Assembly (NCBI RefSeq): GCF_019331695.1
Contig: NZ_JAHBBI010000006.1
Location: forward strand, 124,001 to 188,000
Reading direction: 5' to 3'
Origin: Bifidobacterium pluvialisilvae
GTDB taxonomy: Bacteria > Actinomycetota > Actinomycetes > Actinomycetales > Bifidobacteriaceae
Length of the DNA: 64,000 bases
The notes below the pieces were generated by a model that did not search any database, was not told where the DNA came from, and saw nothing but the letters and a program-made list of their open reading frames with translations. Position numbers and translations under genes: made by a program. This document shows, in pieces, positions 11,088 through 20,749 of the stretch; position 1 is the stretch's first letter; each line of letters starts with the position of its first letter.

Positions 11088-12478
11088 TACCGGTAGCCGC
11101 GGTGGTTGGGGTTGAGGTAGTCGCCCTTGCCGAAGAGCTTGTTGCGCAGCGTGCCGGGCGTGTATTCGGTCTGGTAGACGCCGCGCTCCTGCAGGATCGG
11201 CACCACGTAGTCGATGATGTCCTCGAACGTGCCGGGGTTGGTCACGTAGGCGAGGTTGAAGCCGTCCACGTCGGTGAGTTCGGCGATGCGCTGCAGCTCG
11301 TCGGCCACCTGCTCGCCGGAGCCGACGACGACCGGGCTGTTGCCGCCGATGGCGCGGCGCACGGCGATGTCGCGCACCGTCCAGCGCCTGCCGTCGTCGC
11401 CGGTCACCTTCTGCATGTTCGCGGCCGTGGACTGGATGGCGTTGGAGTCGATGCCGTCGAGCGGCTGGTCGAGGTCGTACTTCGAAAGGTCGGTGCCGAT
11501 CCAGCCGGAGTAGAGCGTGAGCGCGCCCTCGGTTGAGGCGTAGCGTTCATAGTCGTGGTACTTGTCCCACGCCTCCTGCTTGGTGTTCGCGGTGATGGCG
11601 GTGAGCATCATGAAGATTCGGGCGTCGTAACGGCCGCGGCCGGCGGCCTCCAGCGCGTCGCGCACCTTCTTCACCTGCGGGGCGACGAGTTCGGGCGTCG
11701 GGCCGGTGACGAAGATGGCCTCGGCGTTCTCGGCCGCGAACTTGATGCCGCGCGGCGAGGTACCGGCCTGGAAGATCACGGGCGTGCGCTGCGGCGACGG
11801 CTCGCACAGGTGGATGCCCGGCACGTCGAAGTATTCGCCGTGGTGGTTGATCTCATGCACCTTCGTGGGGTCGGCGTACACGTCGTTCGCCTTGTCCTTC
11901 ACGACGGCGTCGTCCTCCCACGAGCCTTCCCAGAGCTTGTAGAGCACCTCGAGGTATTCGTCGGCGTAGTCGTAGCGCTTGTCGTGCGGGATGTCCTGCT
12001 GGCCCATGTTGCGCAGAGCGGACGGCAGGTAGCCGGTCACCACGTTCCAGCCCACGCGGCCGTTCGTCAGATGGTCGAGCGAGCTCATGCGGCGGGCGAA
12101 CGTGTACGGGTGCTCGTAGAAGACGCCGGCCGTCACGCCGAAGCCGAGGTTCTCGGTGGCCACCGACATGGCCGAGACCAGCGTGGTCGGGTCGTTGATG
12201 GGCAGCTGCGAGGCGGTGCGCAGCGCGGAGTCCACGTTGCCGCCGTAGACGTCGAAGTATCCGACGAGGTCGGCGATGAACATCGAGTCGAACTTGCCGC
12301 GTTCGAACAGCTTCGCCAGTTCGACCCAGTGGTTGATGTCGGTGTAGTCGGCGGAACGGTCGCCGGGGTAGCGCCACATGCCGGACGACTGATGGCCCAC
12401 GCAGTCCTTGACGAATCCGTTGAAATGAATCTGTCGTTTGGCTGCGTTCGATTCGGTGCTGGCGGCGTTGGTCCCCAC
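11072..12478 (-). CDS. LLM-class flavin-dependent monooxygenase (NtaA/SnaA/DszA-like)
   Basis: 468 residues, with the features of the NtaA/SnaA/DszA branch of bacterial luciferase-like FMN-dependent monooxygenases: HWVELAKLFERGKFDSMFIAD near the start, RVGWNVVTG around residue 140, SPQRTPVIFQAGTSPRGIKFA around 230, and GFNLAYVTNPGTFEDIIDYV near the end. Family members oxidise S- or N-containing organics with FMNH2 and O2. The GTG start at 12478 has AAAGGA 7 nt upstream. It lies between pulA and the nickel transporter and appears monocistronic. An O2-dependent enzyme is odd in an anaerobe; the substrate is unknown, and a sulfur compound is only one possibility. Confidence 0.85.
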   Translation of the reverse strand: MGTNAASTESNAAKRQIHFNGFVKDCVGHQSSGMWRYPGDRSADYTDINHWVELAKLFERGKFDSMFIADLVGYFDVYGGNVDSALRTASQLPINDPTTLVSAMSVATENLGFGVTAGVFYEHPYTFARRMSSLDHLTNGRVGWNVVTGYLPSALRNMGQQDIPHDKRYDYADEYLEVLYKLWEGSWEDDAVVKDKANDVYADPTKVHEINHHGEYFDVPGIHLCEPSPQRTPVIFQAGTSPRGIKFAAENAEAIFVTGPTPELVAPQVKKVRDALEAAGRGRYDARIFMMLTAITANTKQEAWDKYHDYERYASTEGALTLYSGWIGTDLSKYDLDQPLDGIDSNAIQSTAANMQKVTGDDGRRWTVRDIAVRRAIGGNSPVVVGSGEQVADELQRIAELTDVDGFNLAYVTNPGTFEDIIDYVVPILQERGVYQTEYTPGTLRNKLFGKGDYLNPNHRGYRYKVSK

Positions 12479-12729
12479 TGCGACGTCCTTTCATGGCGGC
12501 ATCCTCGCGGCATCGTTCACCGGGGATGCGTTCGGCGGTTTCGGCGCACGCCTCCCCCGGCGTGCGTCATGGCTATCGCCATTATGGCGCCCGCGCATGG
12601 GCCGAAACCCCCAAAATCGCCAACCGCCGTATAGACGTTGCTTATCAACGCTTATCAAGCCGCGGAATTCAGCGTCAGTCCCCTATCGGGCCTCTGCCGG
12701 CCTCCATCGGTCTCCCTCCGGCCCTCCCG

Positions 12730-13437
12730 TCAGTCTTCGATGGGACGGACGGCGATGCGACGGGAATGCAGCGCCTCGACGATGTCGTGATGATGGGTGG
12801 AGACGAGGATGGTCTTGCCGGCGGCGACGAACCGGTTGAGCACACGCACGACGAGGGCGGTGTTGCGTTCGTCAAGACCGTCGGTGGGCTCGTCGAGCAC
12901 CAGCAGGTCGGGGTTGAGCGACATGCAGCAGGCGATGGCGACACGCTTCTTCTCGCCGCCGCTCAGCCGGTACGACGCGCGGTCGGCGAAGCGTTCGAGC
13001 TCGAACAGCCGCAGGACGTCGCGGGTCCGCCGCCGGATCTCATCGTCCGGCAATCCCATCTGCGCGGGCCCGAACGCGATCTCCTCCCCCACCGACGGGC
13101 AGAACAACTGGGTTTCGGAGTTCTGGAACACGAAGCCGATGCGCTGATGCAGACGCCTGGCGAACGTCTTGTCGGCGAGGGCGGCTTTGGTGATGGCCTC
13201 GCCGTCGAATCGGTATTCGCCGGAGTCGAGGAATTCCAGACCGTTGAGGATGCGCATGATGGTGGTCTTGCCGCTGCCGTTGGGGCCGAGCAATGCCACG
13301 GATTCACCACGGCCGATGGTCATGTCGAAGTCGCGCAGCACCACACGCGGCGGGTCTCCCTCCACCCCCGGATACGCGAAGCATGCCCCGCGCAGCTCCG
13401 CCAAGGGCCGTTCCGCCTCGCGCACTGTGCTCACCAT
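12730..13437 (-). CDS. cbiO: ECF transporter ATPase for nickel/cobalt (CbiO/NikO)
   Basis: 235 residues with a complete ABC ATPase set: Walker A GPNGSGKTT (residues about 51-59), Q-loop FVFQN, signature LSGGEKKR, Walker B LLVLDEPTDGLD and the H-loop STHHHD. The sequence is of the CbiO/NikO type. AAAGGAG lies just upstream of the ATG. It forms the energy-coupling module with CbiQ and the substrate component CbiM upstream. Its place beside the urease genes points to nickel rather than cobalt. Confidence 0.92.
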   Translation of the reverse strand: MVSTVREAERPLAELRGACFAYPGVEGDPPRVVLRDFDMTIGRGESVALLGPNGSGKTTIMRILNGLEFLDSGEYRFDGEAITKAALADKTFARRLHQRIGFVFQNSETQLFCPSVGEEIAFGPAQMGLPDDEIRRRTRDVLRLFELERFADRASYRLSGGEKKRVAIACCMSLNPDLLVLDEPTDGLDERNTALVVRVLNRFVAAGKTILVSTHHHDIVEALHSRRIAVRPIED

Positions 13438-13539
13438 CGCTCCTTTGGTCCTGAATCCCGAATCCGACTTCGACCACGCCGATTGCCTGCCTTACCGCTG
13501 ACGTTGCCAACGGAACGCCGTTGCCGATGACGGCCGACG

Positions 13540-14379
13540 CTACCCGAAATATACCGCCGCCGCAATCATCGCGGCAATCATGGCCGCGTAGGCCGCGTTC
13601 GGCGCGGTCAGCCAGCGTTGCTTCGGTATGCGGTATTCGCCTTCGAACCCGCGGCAGAGCATGGATTCGCCCATCTCCCTGGCGCGCCGGTTCGCCAGCA
13701 GGAACACGGCGCCGAGCACATGCCCGGCCGAGGCCATCTTGCGCCGGTCGCGGCCGACGCTGCGCAGGCTCAACGAGTCGAGCAGCGACAGCATCGACCG
13801 GCCGAGAATGTCGATGAACTGGATGGTCACGTCGCAGACGTACACCACCGAGTTCGGCACATGCAGCCCGCGAAGTCCCGCGATCAGCCGGTTCCATGGC
13901 ACCGTCCTCGCCAACCCGACGGTCAGCGACACGGTAATGAACGCCCTGATGAACAGCCGCATCGGCGAATTGTATTGCCCGAGAAATATCGCCGGCAAGG
14001 CGACCAGCGAGCTCAGTGCGGCGATGCCCAGGCCGGCGAACACCACGGTTCGCATCAGACGCACCGGCCGCACGGCCAGCACGGCCAGCACCACGGCCAA
14101 CAATATGTAATCGAATATCATATTGCTGGTCAGATTGGTGCAGACGATGGCAATGACCAATCCCAGCAGACGCAACGACGTGGAGACGTTTCCGAGCGCC
14201 CTGTCGATCGGACCGGCGACCAGCTCGGGCTGGCCGCCATCGGCGACGGCGGCCAGCGTCCTGCCGAATACGCCCAGGTTCCTTTCCACGAACGTCGACC
14301 GGTCATCGGCCGGCTCATAGGATTCGGAGACGCCCAGCCAATCGGGGAACGACGTCGGTTCGCCATCCACTCCGGTCAC
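13540..14379 (-). CDS. cbiQ: ECF transporter transmembrane protein CbiQ/NikQ
   Basis: 279 residues from GTG at 14379, which overlaps the TGA of cbiM. Several membrane segments (LGLVIAIVCTNL, DYILLAVVLAVLAV, VVFAGLGIAALSSLVALPAI) precede the cytoplasmic coupling region with LSLRSVGRDRR and ANRRAREMGESMLCRGF, the conserved Ala-Arg-Gly-type coupling helices of CbiQ. It links the ATPase to the S component. The start is uncertain because the frame is open upstream and the ribosome site is weak. Confidence 0.88.
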   Translation of the reverse strand: MTGVDGEPTSFPDWLGVSESYEPADDRSTFVERNLGVFGRTLAAVADGGQPELVAGPIDRALGNVSTSLRLLGLVIAIVCTNLTSNMIFDYILLAVVLAVLAVRPVRLMRTVVFAGLGIAALSSLVALPAIFLGQYNSPMRLFIRAFITVSLTVGLARTVPWNRLIAGLRGLHVPNSVVYVCDVTIQFIDILGRSMLSLLDSLSLRSVGRDRRKMASAGHVLGAVFLLANRRAREMGESMLCRGFEGEYRIPKQRWLTAPNAAYAAMIAAMIAAAVYFG

Positions 14380-15431
14380 GCCGTCTTCTTGCCGTTCGCG
14401 CCGCCGACCGCAGCACCCAGCAGACGGAACACAATGGTCATCACGGCGATGCCGATGACGGCGCAGAGTATATAGCCGGCCCAGTCGGGAAGCCCCTGCA
14501 TGGAGTAGTCCGGCAGCAAGGCGTTCCACGAGAATCCGTTGGCGATCCGGTCGGGCACATATGCCAGTCCGGTCGCGGCCTTGAACTCCTCGGCCCCCCA
14601 TTCGCCGTACGCGGTGCCGGTGGCCAGCAGTCCGATGGGTGAGATGACGGTCAGCGCTCCCAGGCCAATCCACACCGGCGTCTTCAGACCGCCTGCACCA
14701 TGAGTCGCGACTCCCCCACGTTCCGTAACGGCATCGGCCACAATCTCCGGCGCCGCACGACGCACGAATTCCACGACCGCCACGGTCACGATTCCCTCGA
14801 CGATGCTCGCCATGAGCAGGTGCGGAATCAGCATGGCCGGCACCGCAATCGCCATCGGATACGGGAAGTACAGCGCCTGACCGGCGGCATCATGGAACAG
14901 CACCGGCTGCACGCCGAGCTCAAGCGCCACCATCAGCGCCGCCGCCGTAAGACCGATGTATGCGCCGGCGAACACCGCCACGCGGGTCTTCCATCCGTCA
15001 TCAAGTATCTTATGCAATAACGCGTATACGCCATAGGCCACGAACGGCAGCACGAACGCCATGTTGAAGCAGTTCGCGCCATAGGTGATCAGCCCGCCGT
15101 CGCCGAACAGCAGCGCCTGCAGCAGCAGCGCCACCGAAACGGCGACCGTCGCGTACTGCGGTCCGAGCAGGATGGCGATGAGCGACCCTCCGACCGCATG
15201 CGCCGTCGTGCCTCCGGGGCACGGCACGTTGAACATCATGATGAGGAACGAGAACGCCGCACCGGCGCCGAGATACGCCATCTTCTCGTGGTTTGCGTGC
15301 GTCATCACATATTTCAGGCACAATGCCCACACCGGAATCATGATGAGGAAGAACACCAGCCCCGTCGACGGCGACAGATAATTATCGGGAATATGCATCG
15401 CCAGGGTGGCGGTGTTGTCGAACGTGGTCAT
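14376..15431 (-). CDS. cbiM: Nickel/cobalt ECF substrate-binding component CbiM/NikM with fused N part
   Basis: 351 residues. The CbiM/NikM core has MHIPDNYLSPSTG, NVPCPGGTTAHAVGGSL and FGDGGLITYGANCFNMAF; the C-terminal section with one segment near the end resembles the CbiN/NikN subunit fused to M. The substrate metal is normally bound by the N-terminal Met-His-x motif. Here MHIP is preceded by 11 residues (MTTFDNTATLA), and the good ribosome site (GGAAAGGG) serves the upstream ATG at 15431; none is visible for the internal ATG at 15398. Genomic context indicates nickel for urease. Confidence 0.92.
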   Translation of the reverse strand: MTTFDNTATLAMHIPDNYLSPSTGLVFFLIMIPVWALCLKYVMTHANHEKMAYLGAGAAFSFLIMMFNVPCPGGTTAHAVGGSLIAILLGPQYATVAVSVALLLQALLFGDGGLITYGANCFNMAFVLPFVAYGVYALLHKILDDGWKTRVAVFAGAYIGLTAAALMVALELGVQPVLFHDAAGQALYFPYPMAIAVPAMLIPHLLMASIVEGIVTVAVVEFVRRAAPEIVADAVTERGGVATHGAGGLKTPVWIGLGALTVISPIGLLATGTAYGEWGAEEFKAATGLAYVPDRIANGFSWNALLPDYSMQGLPDWAGYILCAVIGIAVMTIVFRLLGAAVGGANGKKTA

Positions 15432-15687
15432 TTTCGGCCCTTTCCTTCAGGATTTCGGGCCCAAAGACCCGAGAAATATGGTAGACAAGCCGATTTCACG
15501 CGTGTAAACGCCACATATCCAATGCGTTGTTTCGTTGCGATTCCAATGAAAATCAGGCATACCGGCATATGGGACACGCCGGCGGGGCAACGGTCGCCGT
15601 CGGTGATTTTCCCGTTACATAAGCGGTTTTTTTCGGCATTATTCTTGGCGGCAGATTTTCATGGCGATGCTCGCGAAAGGAATTCAC
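15432..15687. promoter_or_regulatory. Divergent promoter region of nickel transporter and ureEFGD
   Basis: This 256-bp gap separates cbiM (minus) from ureE (plus). It is AT-rich in the middle (15480-15560). It holds the partial inverted repeat GCATACCGGCATATG at 15556-15570. A nickel-responsive operator could be expected here, but no known NikR consensus is recognised with confidence. Confidence 0.35.
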
Positions 15688-16380
15688 ATGATAGCTGACC
15701 ACATCAGCGGCAACATCATCGAGAACCCGCCGAAGGACGGCAAGCTGAGCGTGCCCATCACGTTCGACTGGTTCGAGACCGACAAGAAGCGCATGGCCAA
15801 GGTTGCCGAGGACGGCACCGAGTTCGGCGTGATGGTCGGCCGGACCATCAAGGACGGCGACGTGCTCGCCGAGACCGACGACAAGCGCTACTACGCGAAG
15901 ATCAACACCGCGCAGCTCATCGAGATCCCCGTCTCATCGATGAAGGAGATGGGGCGCCTCTGCTTCGAGCTCGGCAACCGCCACCTGAGTCTGAAGGTGG
16001 AGGACGACCGCGTGCTCGTGCCGTACGACCATCCGACGATGGAATACACGAAGAAGATCGGCTTCGAGCCGCACATCATCGAAGGCGGATTCGACGGATT
16101 CCTCATCGTCAAGGCGCACGCCGGCTCGGGCACCATCATCCCCGGCACGAACAAGACCACGGGCGACGTGGCCGAGGAGGAGCAGGAGGCCGCGGCCGAC
16201 GAGGCGTGGAAGAGCGAGCATGACGGCGGGCACGAGCACGGTGACCACTCGCACGGCGAACATCATCACGAGCATGGCGAGCACGAGCACGTCGCCGGCG
16301 AATACGAGGTCAACGGCGTGCTGCATCGCCCCGACGGCACGCACAGCCACGACGGCGGCCACACCTGGCACAGGCACTGA
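15688..16380 (+). CDS. ureE: Urease accessory protein UreE with histidine-rich tail
   Basis: 230 residues. The N-terminal domain and the metal-binding domain (ELGNRHLSLKVEDDRVLVPYDHP) are of the UreE type. From about residue 180 the protein becomes very rich in histidine (HEHGDHSHGEHHHEHGEHEH and a second cluster HSHDGGHTWHRH at the end), a nickel store. It is the metallochaperone that delivers Ni2+ through UreG. GAAAGG upstream of the ATG at 15688 decides the start. It is first in the ureEFGD operon. Confidence 0.95.
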   Translation: MIADHISGNIIENPPKDGKLSVPITFDWFETDKKRMAKVAEDGTEFGVMVGRTIKDGDVLAETDDKRYYAKINTAQLIEIPVSSMKEMGRLCFELGNRHLSLKVEDDRVLVPYDHPTMEYTKKIGFEPHIIEGGFDGFLIVKAHAGSGTIIPGTNKTTGDVAEEEQEAAADEAWKSEHDGGHEHGDHSHGEHHHEHGEHEHVAGEYEVNGVLHRPDGTHSHDGGHTWHRH

Positions 16381-16438
16381 CCGGCCACAACCCCATCCAT
16401 CATCCATCCGCACTTCCGATTCCGCGAAAGGAGGAGCA

Positions 16439-17215
16439 ATGGCGCAAGCGGCAACCGCGACCATGAGCGACGACGAGATCGAATCGCGTCATCTCGCCAT
16501 GTTGCAGGTGTGCGACAGCGTGTTCCCCATCGGTGCGTTCGCCTTGTCGAACGGCATGGAGACGTTCGTGCAGCGCGACTTCCTTCGCAAGGGCCCTGAT
16601 TTCGAGCAGTATCTCAAGAACTATCTCGAGGTCGCGCCCTACAAGGAAATCGGCCAGATGGTCATCGCCGGCAAGTACGCGCAGGACGCGCGGCTCTCCG
16701 CGAAAGGACTGGAACGCAAGATCACCGAATTGGACGAGCTGGCGTCGGCGCTGCAGTCCGCACGCGAGATTCGCGAGGGCAGCGAGCGCATGTGCGCCCG
16801 GCTCATCAAGCTCGTCGACAAGATGGATGCGGGACAGGGCGTCGGCAATGCCGACATCGACTCGCGCAGCCCGCATCTGTCGACGTACCGCTCGCTGATC
16901 GCCGCCGGGCGTTGCCGCGGCCTGCACTCCATCGCGATGGGCCTGTATGCGGCCGACCATGCGGCGAGTCTGCGCAGCGCGGCGGTCACGTATGGCTATT
17001 CGCTCATCAGCGCGCTCACCATGTGCGCGGCGAAGGCGATTCCGCTCAGCCAGTTCGCCGGTCAGGTGGCATTGCACGACTCGTTCCCGAACCTCGTGCA
17101 TGCGGTCGACGTGGCGTTCACGCTCAGACCCGACGACCTCGGCATCTCGGGCGCCTATCTCGACATCGCCGCCATGCAGCACGAGACCCTGTATTCGAGG
17201 CTCTATATGAGCTGA
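16439..17215 (+). CDS. ureF: Urease accessory protein UreF
   Basis: 258 residues; helical protein with the UreF landmarks [20 protein letters not shown] near residue 26 and [20 protein letters not shown] in the middle. It binds UreD and UreG and gates nickel insertion into apo-urease. A strong site, AAAGGAGGAG, precedes the ATG at 16439. It lies 58 bp after ureE. Confidence 0.94.
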   Translation: MAQAATATMSDDEIESRHLAMLQVCDSVFPIGAFALSNGMETFVQRDFLRKGPDFEQYLKNYLEVAPYKEIGQMVIAGKYAQDARLSAKGLERKITELDELASALQSAREIREGSERMCARLIKLVDKMDAGQGVGNADIDSRSPHLSTYRSLIAAGRCRGLHSIAMGLYAADHAASLRSAAVTYGYSLISALTMCAAKAIPLSQFAGQVALHDSFPNLVHAVDVAFTLRPDDLGISGAYLDIAAMQHETLYSRLYMS

Positions 17216-17259
17216 CGGCACCACGCCGCACCGCATCAAACAACACAAAGGAGAATCCC

Positions 17260-17868
17260 ATGTCCTACGTACGCATCGGCGTCGCCGGCCCGGTCGGTTC
17301 CGGCAAGACCGCCCTCATCGAACGCCTGACCCGCAAGATGGCCGACGAATACAGCATCTGCGTCGTCACGAACGACATCTACACCAAGGAGGACGCCGAG
17401 TTCCTCATCGCGAACTCGCGCCTGCCCGAAGACCGCATCGTCGGCGTGGAGACGGGCGGCTGCCCGCACACCGCCATCCGTGAGGACTGCTCGATGAACC
17501 TCGAGGCGTGCGAGGCCATGGCCGAGGCGCACCCGGACGTCGACATCATCTTCGTGGAATCGGGCGGCGACAACCTTTCCGCCACGTTCAGCCCCGACCT
17601 CGCCGACGCCACGATCTATGTGATCGCCACGGACGAGGGCGACAAGATCCCGCGCAAGGGCGGCCCCGGCGTCACCCGCTCCGACCTGCTGGTCATCAAC
17701 AAGGCCGACCTCGCGCCGCTCGTGCACGCCGACCTCGACGTGATGGCCCGCGACAGCAAGAAGATGCGCGGCGATCGCCCGTACATCTTCACCGATCTGA
17801 TGGGCGGCGCCGGCGTGGACGACGTCATCAATTGGATAAAGAAGGACGTCCTCTTCGAAGGCAAGTAA
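17260..17868 (+). CDS. ureG: Urease accessory GTPase UreG
   Basis: 202 residues, standard length. P-loop GPVGSGKT at residues 10-17, the metal-binding [13 protein letters not shown] motif, [19 protein letters not shown] (switch region) and the NKAD guanine-specificity motif are intact. It hydrolyses GTP to drive nickel transfer from UreE into urease. AAAGGAG precedes the ATG. It is the third gene of ureEFGD. Confidence 0.97.
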   Translation: MSYVRIGVAGPVGSGKTALIERLTRKMADEYSICVVTNDIYTKEDAEFLIANSRLPEDRIVGVETGGCPHTAIREDCSMNLEACEAMAEAHPDVDIIFVESGGDNLSATFSPDLADATIYVIATDEGDKIPRKGGPGVTRSDLLVINKADLAPLVHADLDVMARDSKKMRGDRPYIFTDLMGGAGVDDVINWIKKDVLFEGK

Positions 17869-17915
17869 CCGTTCATTCCACGCCATAGCCCATGCCTTAG
17901 GTTTCGAGGATCACC

Positions 17916-18929
17916 ATGCCCAGCAGCACCTTCCGTCTCGCCACCGCGTTCCGCAACGGCCGGACCAAAATCGACGACGTGTATTTCGAGGCGCCGTTCA
18001 AGCTCATGACGCCGTTCGTGAACGGCCGTCATGCCGACTTCATCGTGATGCTCGCCTCGCCCGGTTTCCTCAAGGGCGACGACGCGCATATCGTATGTGA
18101 TTTCGGCCCCGGCACCGATTCCACGATGAAGACGCAGAGCTACGAGAAGGTGCTGGACACGGCCGACGGCGAGGCGAACCGCACCATCGACCTGACCGCG
18201 CGAGGCGACGCGAAGGCCGTGTTCCTGCCGTTCCCGGTGATTCCGTTCCATAACAGCACGTTTACGAATGTAACCAAGGCACATATCAGTCCCGAGTCGA
18301 CGTTCGTATATGCGGACGTAGTCACATGCGGACGCGTGGGCATGGGCGAGCGCTGGCAGATGCGACGTTTCACGAACCGGCTGCGCGTGACGCTTGACGA
18401 GTCGCTGGCGTCGGAGGAGTATCGGGAGGCATTGCACGCCGCGGATTCAGCGTCGAAGCCCCAACCGAAGCGCGGCCGTCCCCGCAAGCCGGAGCATCGT
18501 TCGCAGCTCGTGTTCGCCGACCGGCTGCTGCTCGAACCCGAGCACTTCGATTACGAGGAGATGGGCATGTGGCGCGAGTACACGCATTGCGGCGTGCTGT
18601 ACGCCCACATTCCCGAAACCGACCCCGGCTACGACCCCGACGCGCTGTCCGACGCCGAGCATTCACCGTACGCCGCGTCGTCGGGTGCGGCGACCGGCTC
18701 GAAGGACCCGAGGCTGATTCCCGATACCCGCCAGCGCATCGCCGCCGCACGCGTGGCCGCCGAGGATGCGCTGATCGAACGCATCCGAACATTCGCCGAG
18801 GAAACGAACTTCGAGGGCGAATTCGGCGCAAGCCGCGTCACGAACGGCATCTGCATCCGCATCCTCACCAGGCGCGGCGACGACGCCTTCGATTTCATCA
18901 AGTCGGCCGCCGGCATCATCGCCGCGTAA
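17916..18929 (+). CDS. ureD: Urease accessory protein UreD (UreH) with basic insertion
   Basis: 337 residues, beta-rich. It carries UreD landmarks such as FEAPFKLMTPF near residue 25, VFLPFPVIPFHNSTF and FADRLLLEPE. It forms the UreD-UreF-UreG-urease activation complex. Between strands there is a basic segment around residues 183-196 containing RGRPRKP, a sequence identical to a canonical AT-hook; it is unusual in this family. The ATG at 17916 follows GAGG. It is the last gene of ureEFGD and converges on ureC. Confidence 0.93.
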   Translation: MPSSTFRLATAFRNGRTKIDDVYFEAPFKLMTPFVNGRHADFIVMLASPGFLKGDDAHIVCDFGPGTDSTMKTQSYEKVLDTADGEANRTIDLTARGDAKAVFLPFPVIPFHNSTFTNVTKAHISPESTFVYADVVTCGRVGMGERWQMRRFTNRLRVTLDESLASEEYREALHAADSASKPQPKRGRPRKPEHRSQLVFADRLLLEPEHFDYEEMGMWREYTHCGVLYAHIPETDPGYDPDALSDAEHSPYAASSGAATGSKDPRLIPDTRQRIAAARVAAEDALIERIRTFAEETNFEGEFGASRVTNGICIRILTRRGDDAFDFIKSAAGIIAA

Positions 18930-18956
18930 GGCGATATTCTTCTTTTTCGATTTCCC

Positions 18957-18998
18957 GGTCTGGGGCTGGCTCAAATCAATCTCAACCAGCCCCAGACC
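18957..18998. terminator. Bidirectional hairpin between ureD and ureC
   Basis: A perfect 13-bp stem (GGTCTGGGGCTGG and its complement) with a 16-nt loop lies between the convergent ends of ureD and ureC. A further CCAGCCCC copy follows at 18998-19006. There is a T-rich patch at 18939-18953 that would serve the minus-strand transcript. Confidence 0.75.
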
Positions 18999-19012
18999 AG
19001 CCCCAGCCGGTC

Positions 19013-20737
19013 TCAGAACAGGAAGTAGCGCTGCGTGAGCGGCAGCTCGTTCGCCGGATCGGAGTGGATGAGCTCGCCGTCGACCGTCACCTGGAACGTC
19101 TCGGGGTTCACCTGGATATCGGCCAACGTGTCGTTGAACTTGAGGTCCTTCTTGCCGACCGTGCGGCAGCCGTGCACCGGCAGCACCTGACGCTGCAGGC
19201 CGAGCTTGCCCTTGATGTCGTCGTCGATGGCGGCCTGCGAGACGAACGTCGCGCAGGAGCTGCCCAACGCCCGTCCCAGAGCGCCGAACATGTCGCGGTA
19301 GTACACGGGTTCCGGCGTCGGGATGGAGGCGTTCGCGTCGCCCATGCGCGAGTAGGCGATGGACCCGCCCTTGATGACCATCTCGGGCTTGGCGCCGAAC
19401 ATGGCCGGCTGCCACAGCACGAGGTCCGCCATCTTGCCGACCTCCACGGAGCCGACGTAATCCGAAATGCCGTGCGTGATGGCCGGGTTGATGGTGAACT
19501 TCGAGACGTAGCGCTTCACACGGAAGTTGTCGTTGCGGTTGTTGTCGTGCTCGTCTTCGGGGAGCGGGCCACGCTGCTTCTTCATCTTGTCGGCGGTCTG
19601 GATGGTGCGGGTGATGACCTCGCCCACACGACCCATGGCCTGCGAGTCGGAGCTCATCATGGAGATGATGCCCATGTCGTGCAGCACGTCCTCCGCGCCG
19701 ATGGTCTCGGGGCGGATTCGCGAGTCGGCGAACGAGATGTCCTCGGGAACGTTGCGGTCGAGGTGATGGCAGACCATCATCATGTCGAGATGCTCGTCGA
19801 CGGTGTTGCGCGTGAACGGCATGGTCGGGTTCGTGGAGCTCGGCAGCACGTTGGGGAAGCCGGCCGCGCGGATGATGTCGGGCGCATGGCCGCCGCCCGC
19901 GCCCTCGGTGTGGTACGTGTGGATGGCGCGGCCCTTGAACGCGGCGATGGTGTCCTCCACGCAGCCGCCCTCGTTCAGGGTGTCGGTGTGGATGGCCACC
20001 TGCACGTCCATCTCGTCGGCGACGCCGAGGCAGGTGTCGATGACGGCGGGCGTGGAGCCCCAGTCCTCGTGGATCTTCAGGCCTGCGGCGCCGGCGCGGA
20101 TCTGCTCGCGCAGCGGTTCGGGCGAGGAGTCGTTGCCCTTGCCGAGGTAGGCGATGTTGACGGGCAGCGCCTCGGCCGCTTCGATCATGCGGGCCAGGTG
20201 GAAGGCGCCGGGGTTGCAGGTGGTGGCGTTGGTGCCGTCGGCCGGACCGGTGCCGCCGCCGACCATGGTGGTCACGCCGCCGGCGAGCGCGGTGCGCACC
20301 TGCTGCGGCGAGATGAAGTGGATGTGGGTGTCGAGTCCGCCGGCCGTTACGATCATGCCTTCGCCGGCGAGAGCCTCGGTGCCTGAGCCGACGGCCAGGC
20401 CGGGCGTGACGCCGTCCATGGTCTGCGGGTTGCCGGCCTTGCCGATGGCCGAGATCTTGCCGTTCTTGATGCCGATGTCGGCCTTGTAGATGCCGGTGTA
20501 GTCGACGATGAGGGCGTTGGTGATGACGGTGTCGGGCGATTCGGCGTCGAGCTGCACGGAGCTTTGGCCCATGCCGTCGCGGAATGACTTGCCGCCGCCG
20601 AACTTGAGTTCGTCGCCGTAGTTCGTGTAGTCCTTTTCGACTTCGATGATGAGGTCGGTGTCGCCGAGGCGTACGCGGTCGCCCGTCGTCGGGCCGAACA
20701 TGCCGGCGTAGTCGCTGCGTGTAATCGTCTTGCTCAT
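19013..20737 (-). CDS. ureC: Urease alpha subunit UreC
   Basis: 574 residues. The active site is intact: HIHF (metal His pair), GLKIHEDWG with Lys221 as the carbamylated ligand, a DTLNEGGC segment, [13 protein letters not shown] and the mobile-flap motif VCHHLD. It hydrolyses urea to ammonia and carbamate in complex with UreA-UreB. It follows the ureAB fusion by 12 bp. Nickel supply comes from cbiMQO and UreEFGD next door. Confidence 0.98.
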   Translation of the reverse strand: MSKTITRSDYAGMFGPTTGDRVRLGDTDLIIEVEKDYTNYGDELKFGGGKSFRDGMGQSSVQLDAESPDTVITNALIVDYTGIYKADIGIKNGKISAIGKAGNPQTMDGVTPGLAVGSGTEALAGEGMIVTAGGLDTHIHFISPQQVRTALAGGVTTMVGGGTGPADGTNATTCNPGAFHLARMIEAAEALPVNIAYLGKGNDSSPEPLREQIRAGAAGLKIHEDWGSTPAVIDTCLGVADEMDVQVAIHTDTLNEGGCVEDTIAAFKGRAIHTYHTEGAGGGHAPDIIRAAGFPNVLPSSTNPTMPFTRNTVDEHLDMMMVCHHLDRNVPEDISFADSRIRPETIGAEDVLHDMGIISMMSSDSQAMGRVGEVITRTIQTADKMKKQRGPLPEDEHDNNRNDNFRVKRYVSKFTINPAITHGISDYVGSVEVGKMADLVLWQPAMFGAKPEMVIKGGSIAYSRMGDANASIPTPEPVYYRDMFGALGRALGSSCATFVSQAAIDDDIKGKLGLQRQVLPVHGCRTVGKKDLKFNDTLADIQVNPETFQVTVDGELIHSDPANELPLTQRYFLF

Positions 20738-20749
20738 GATTTCAAGTCC

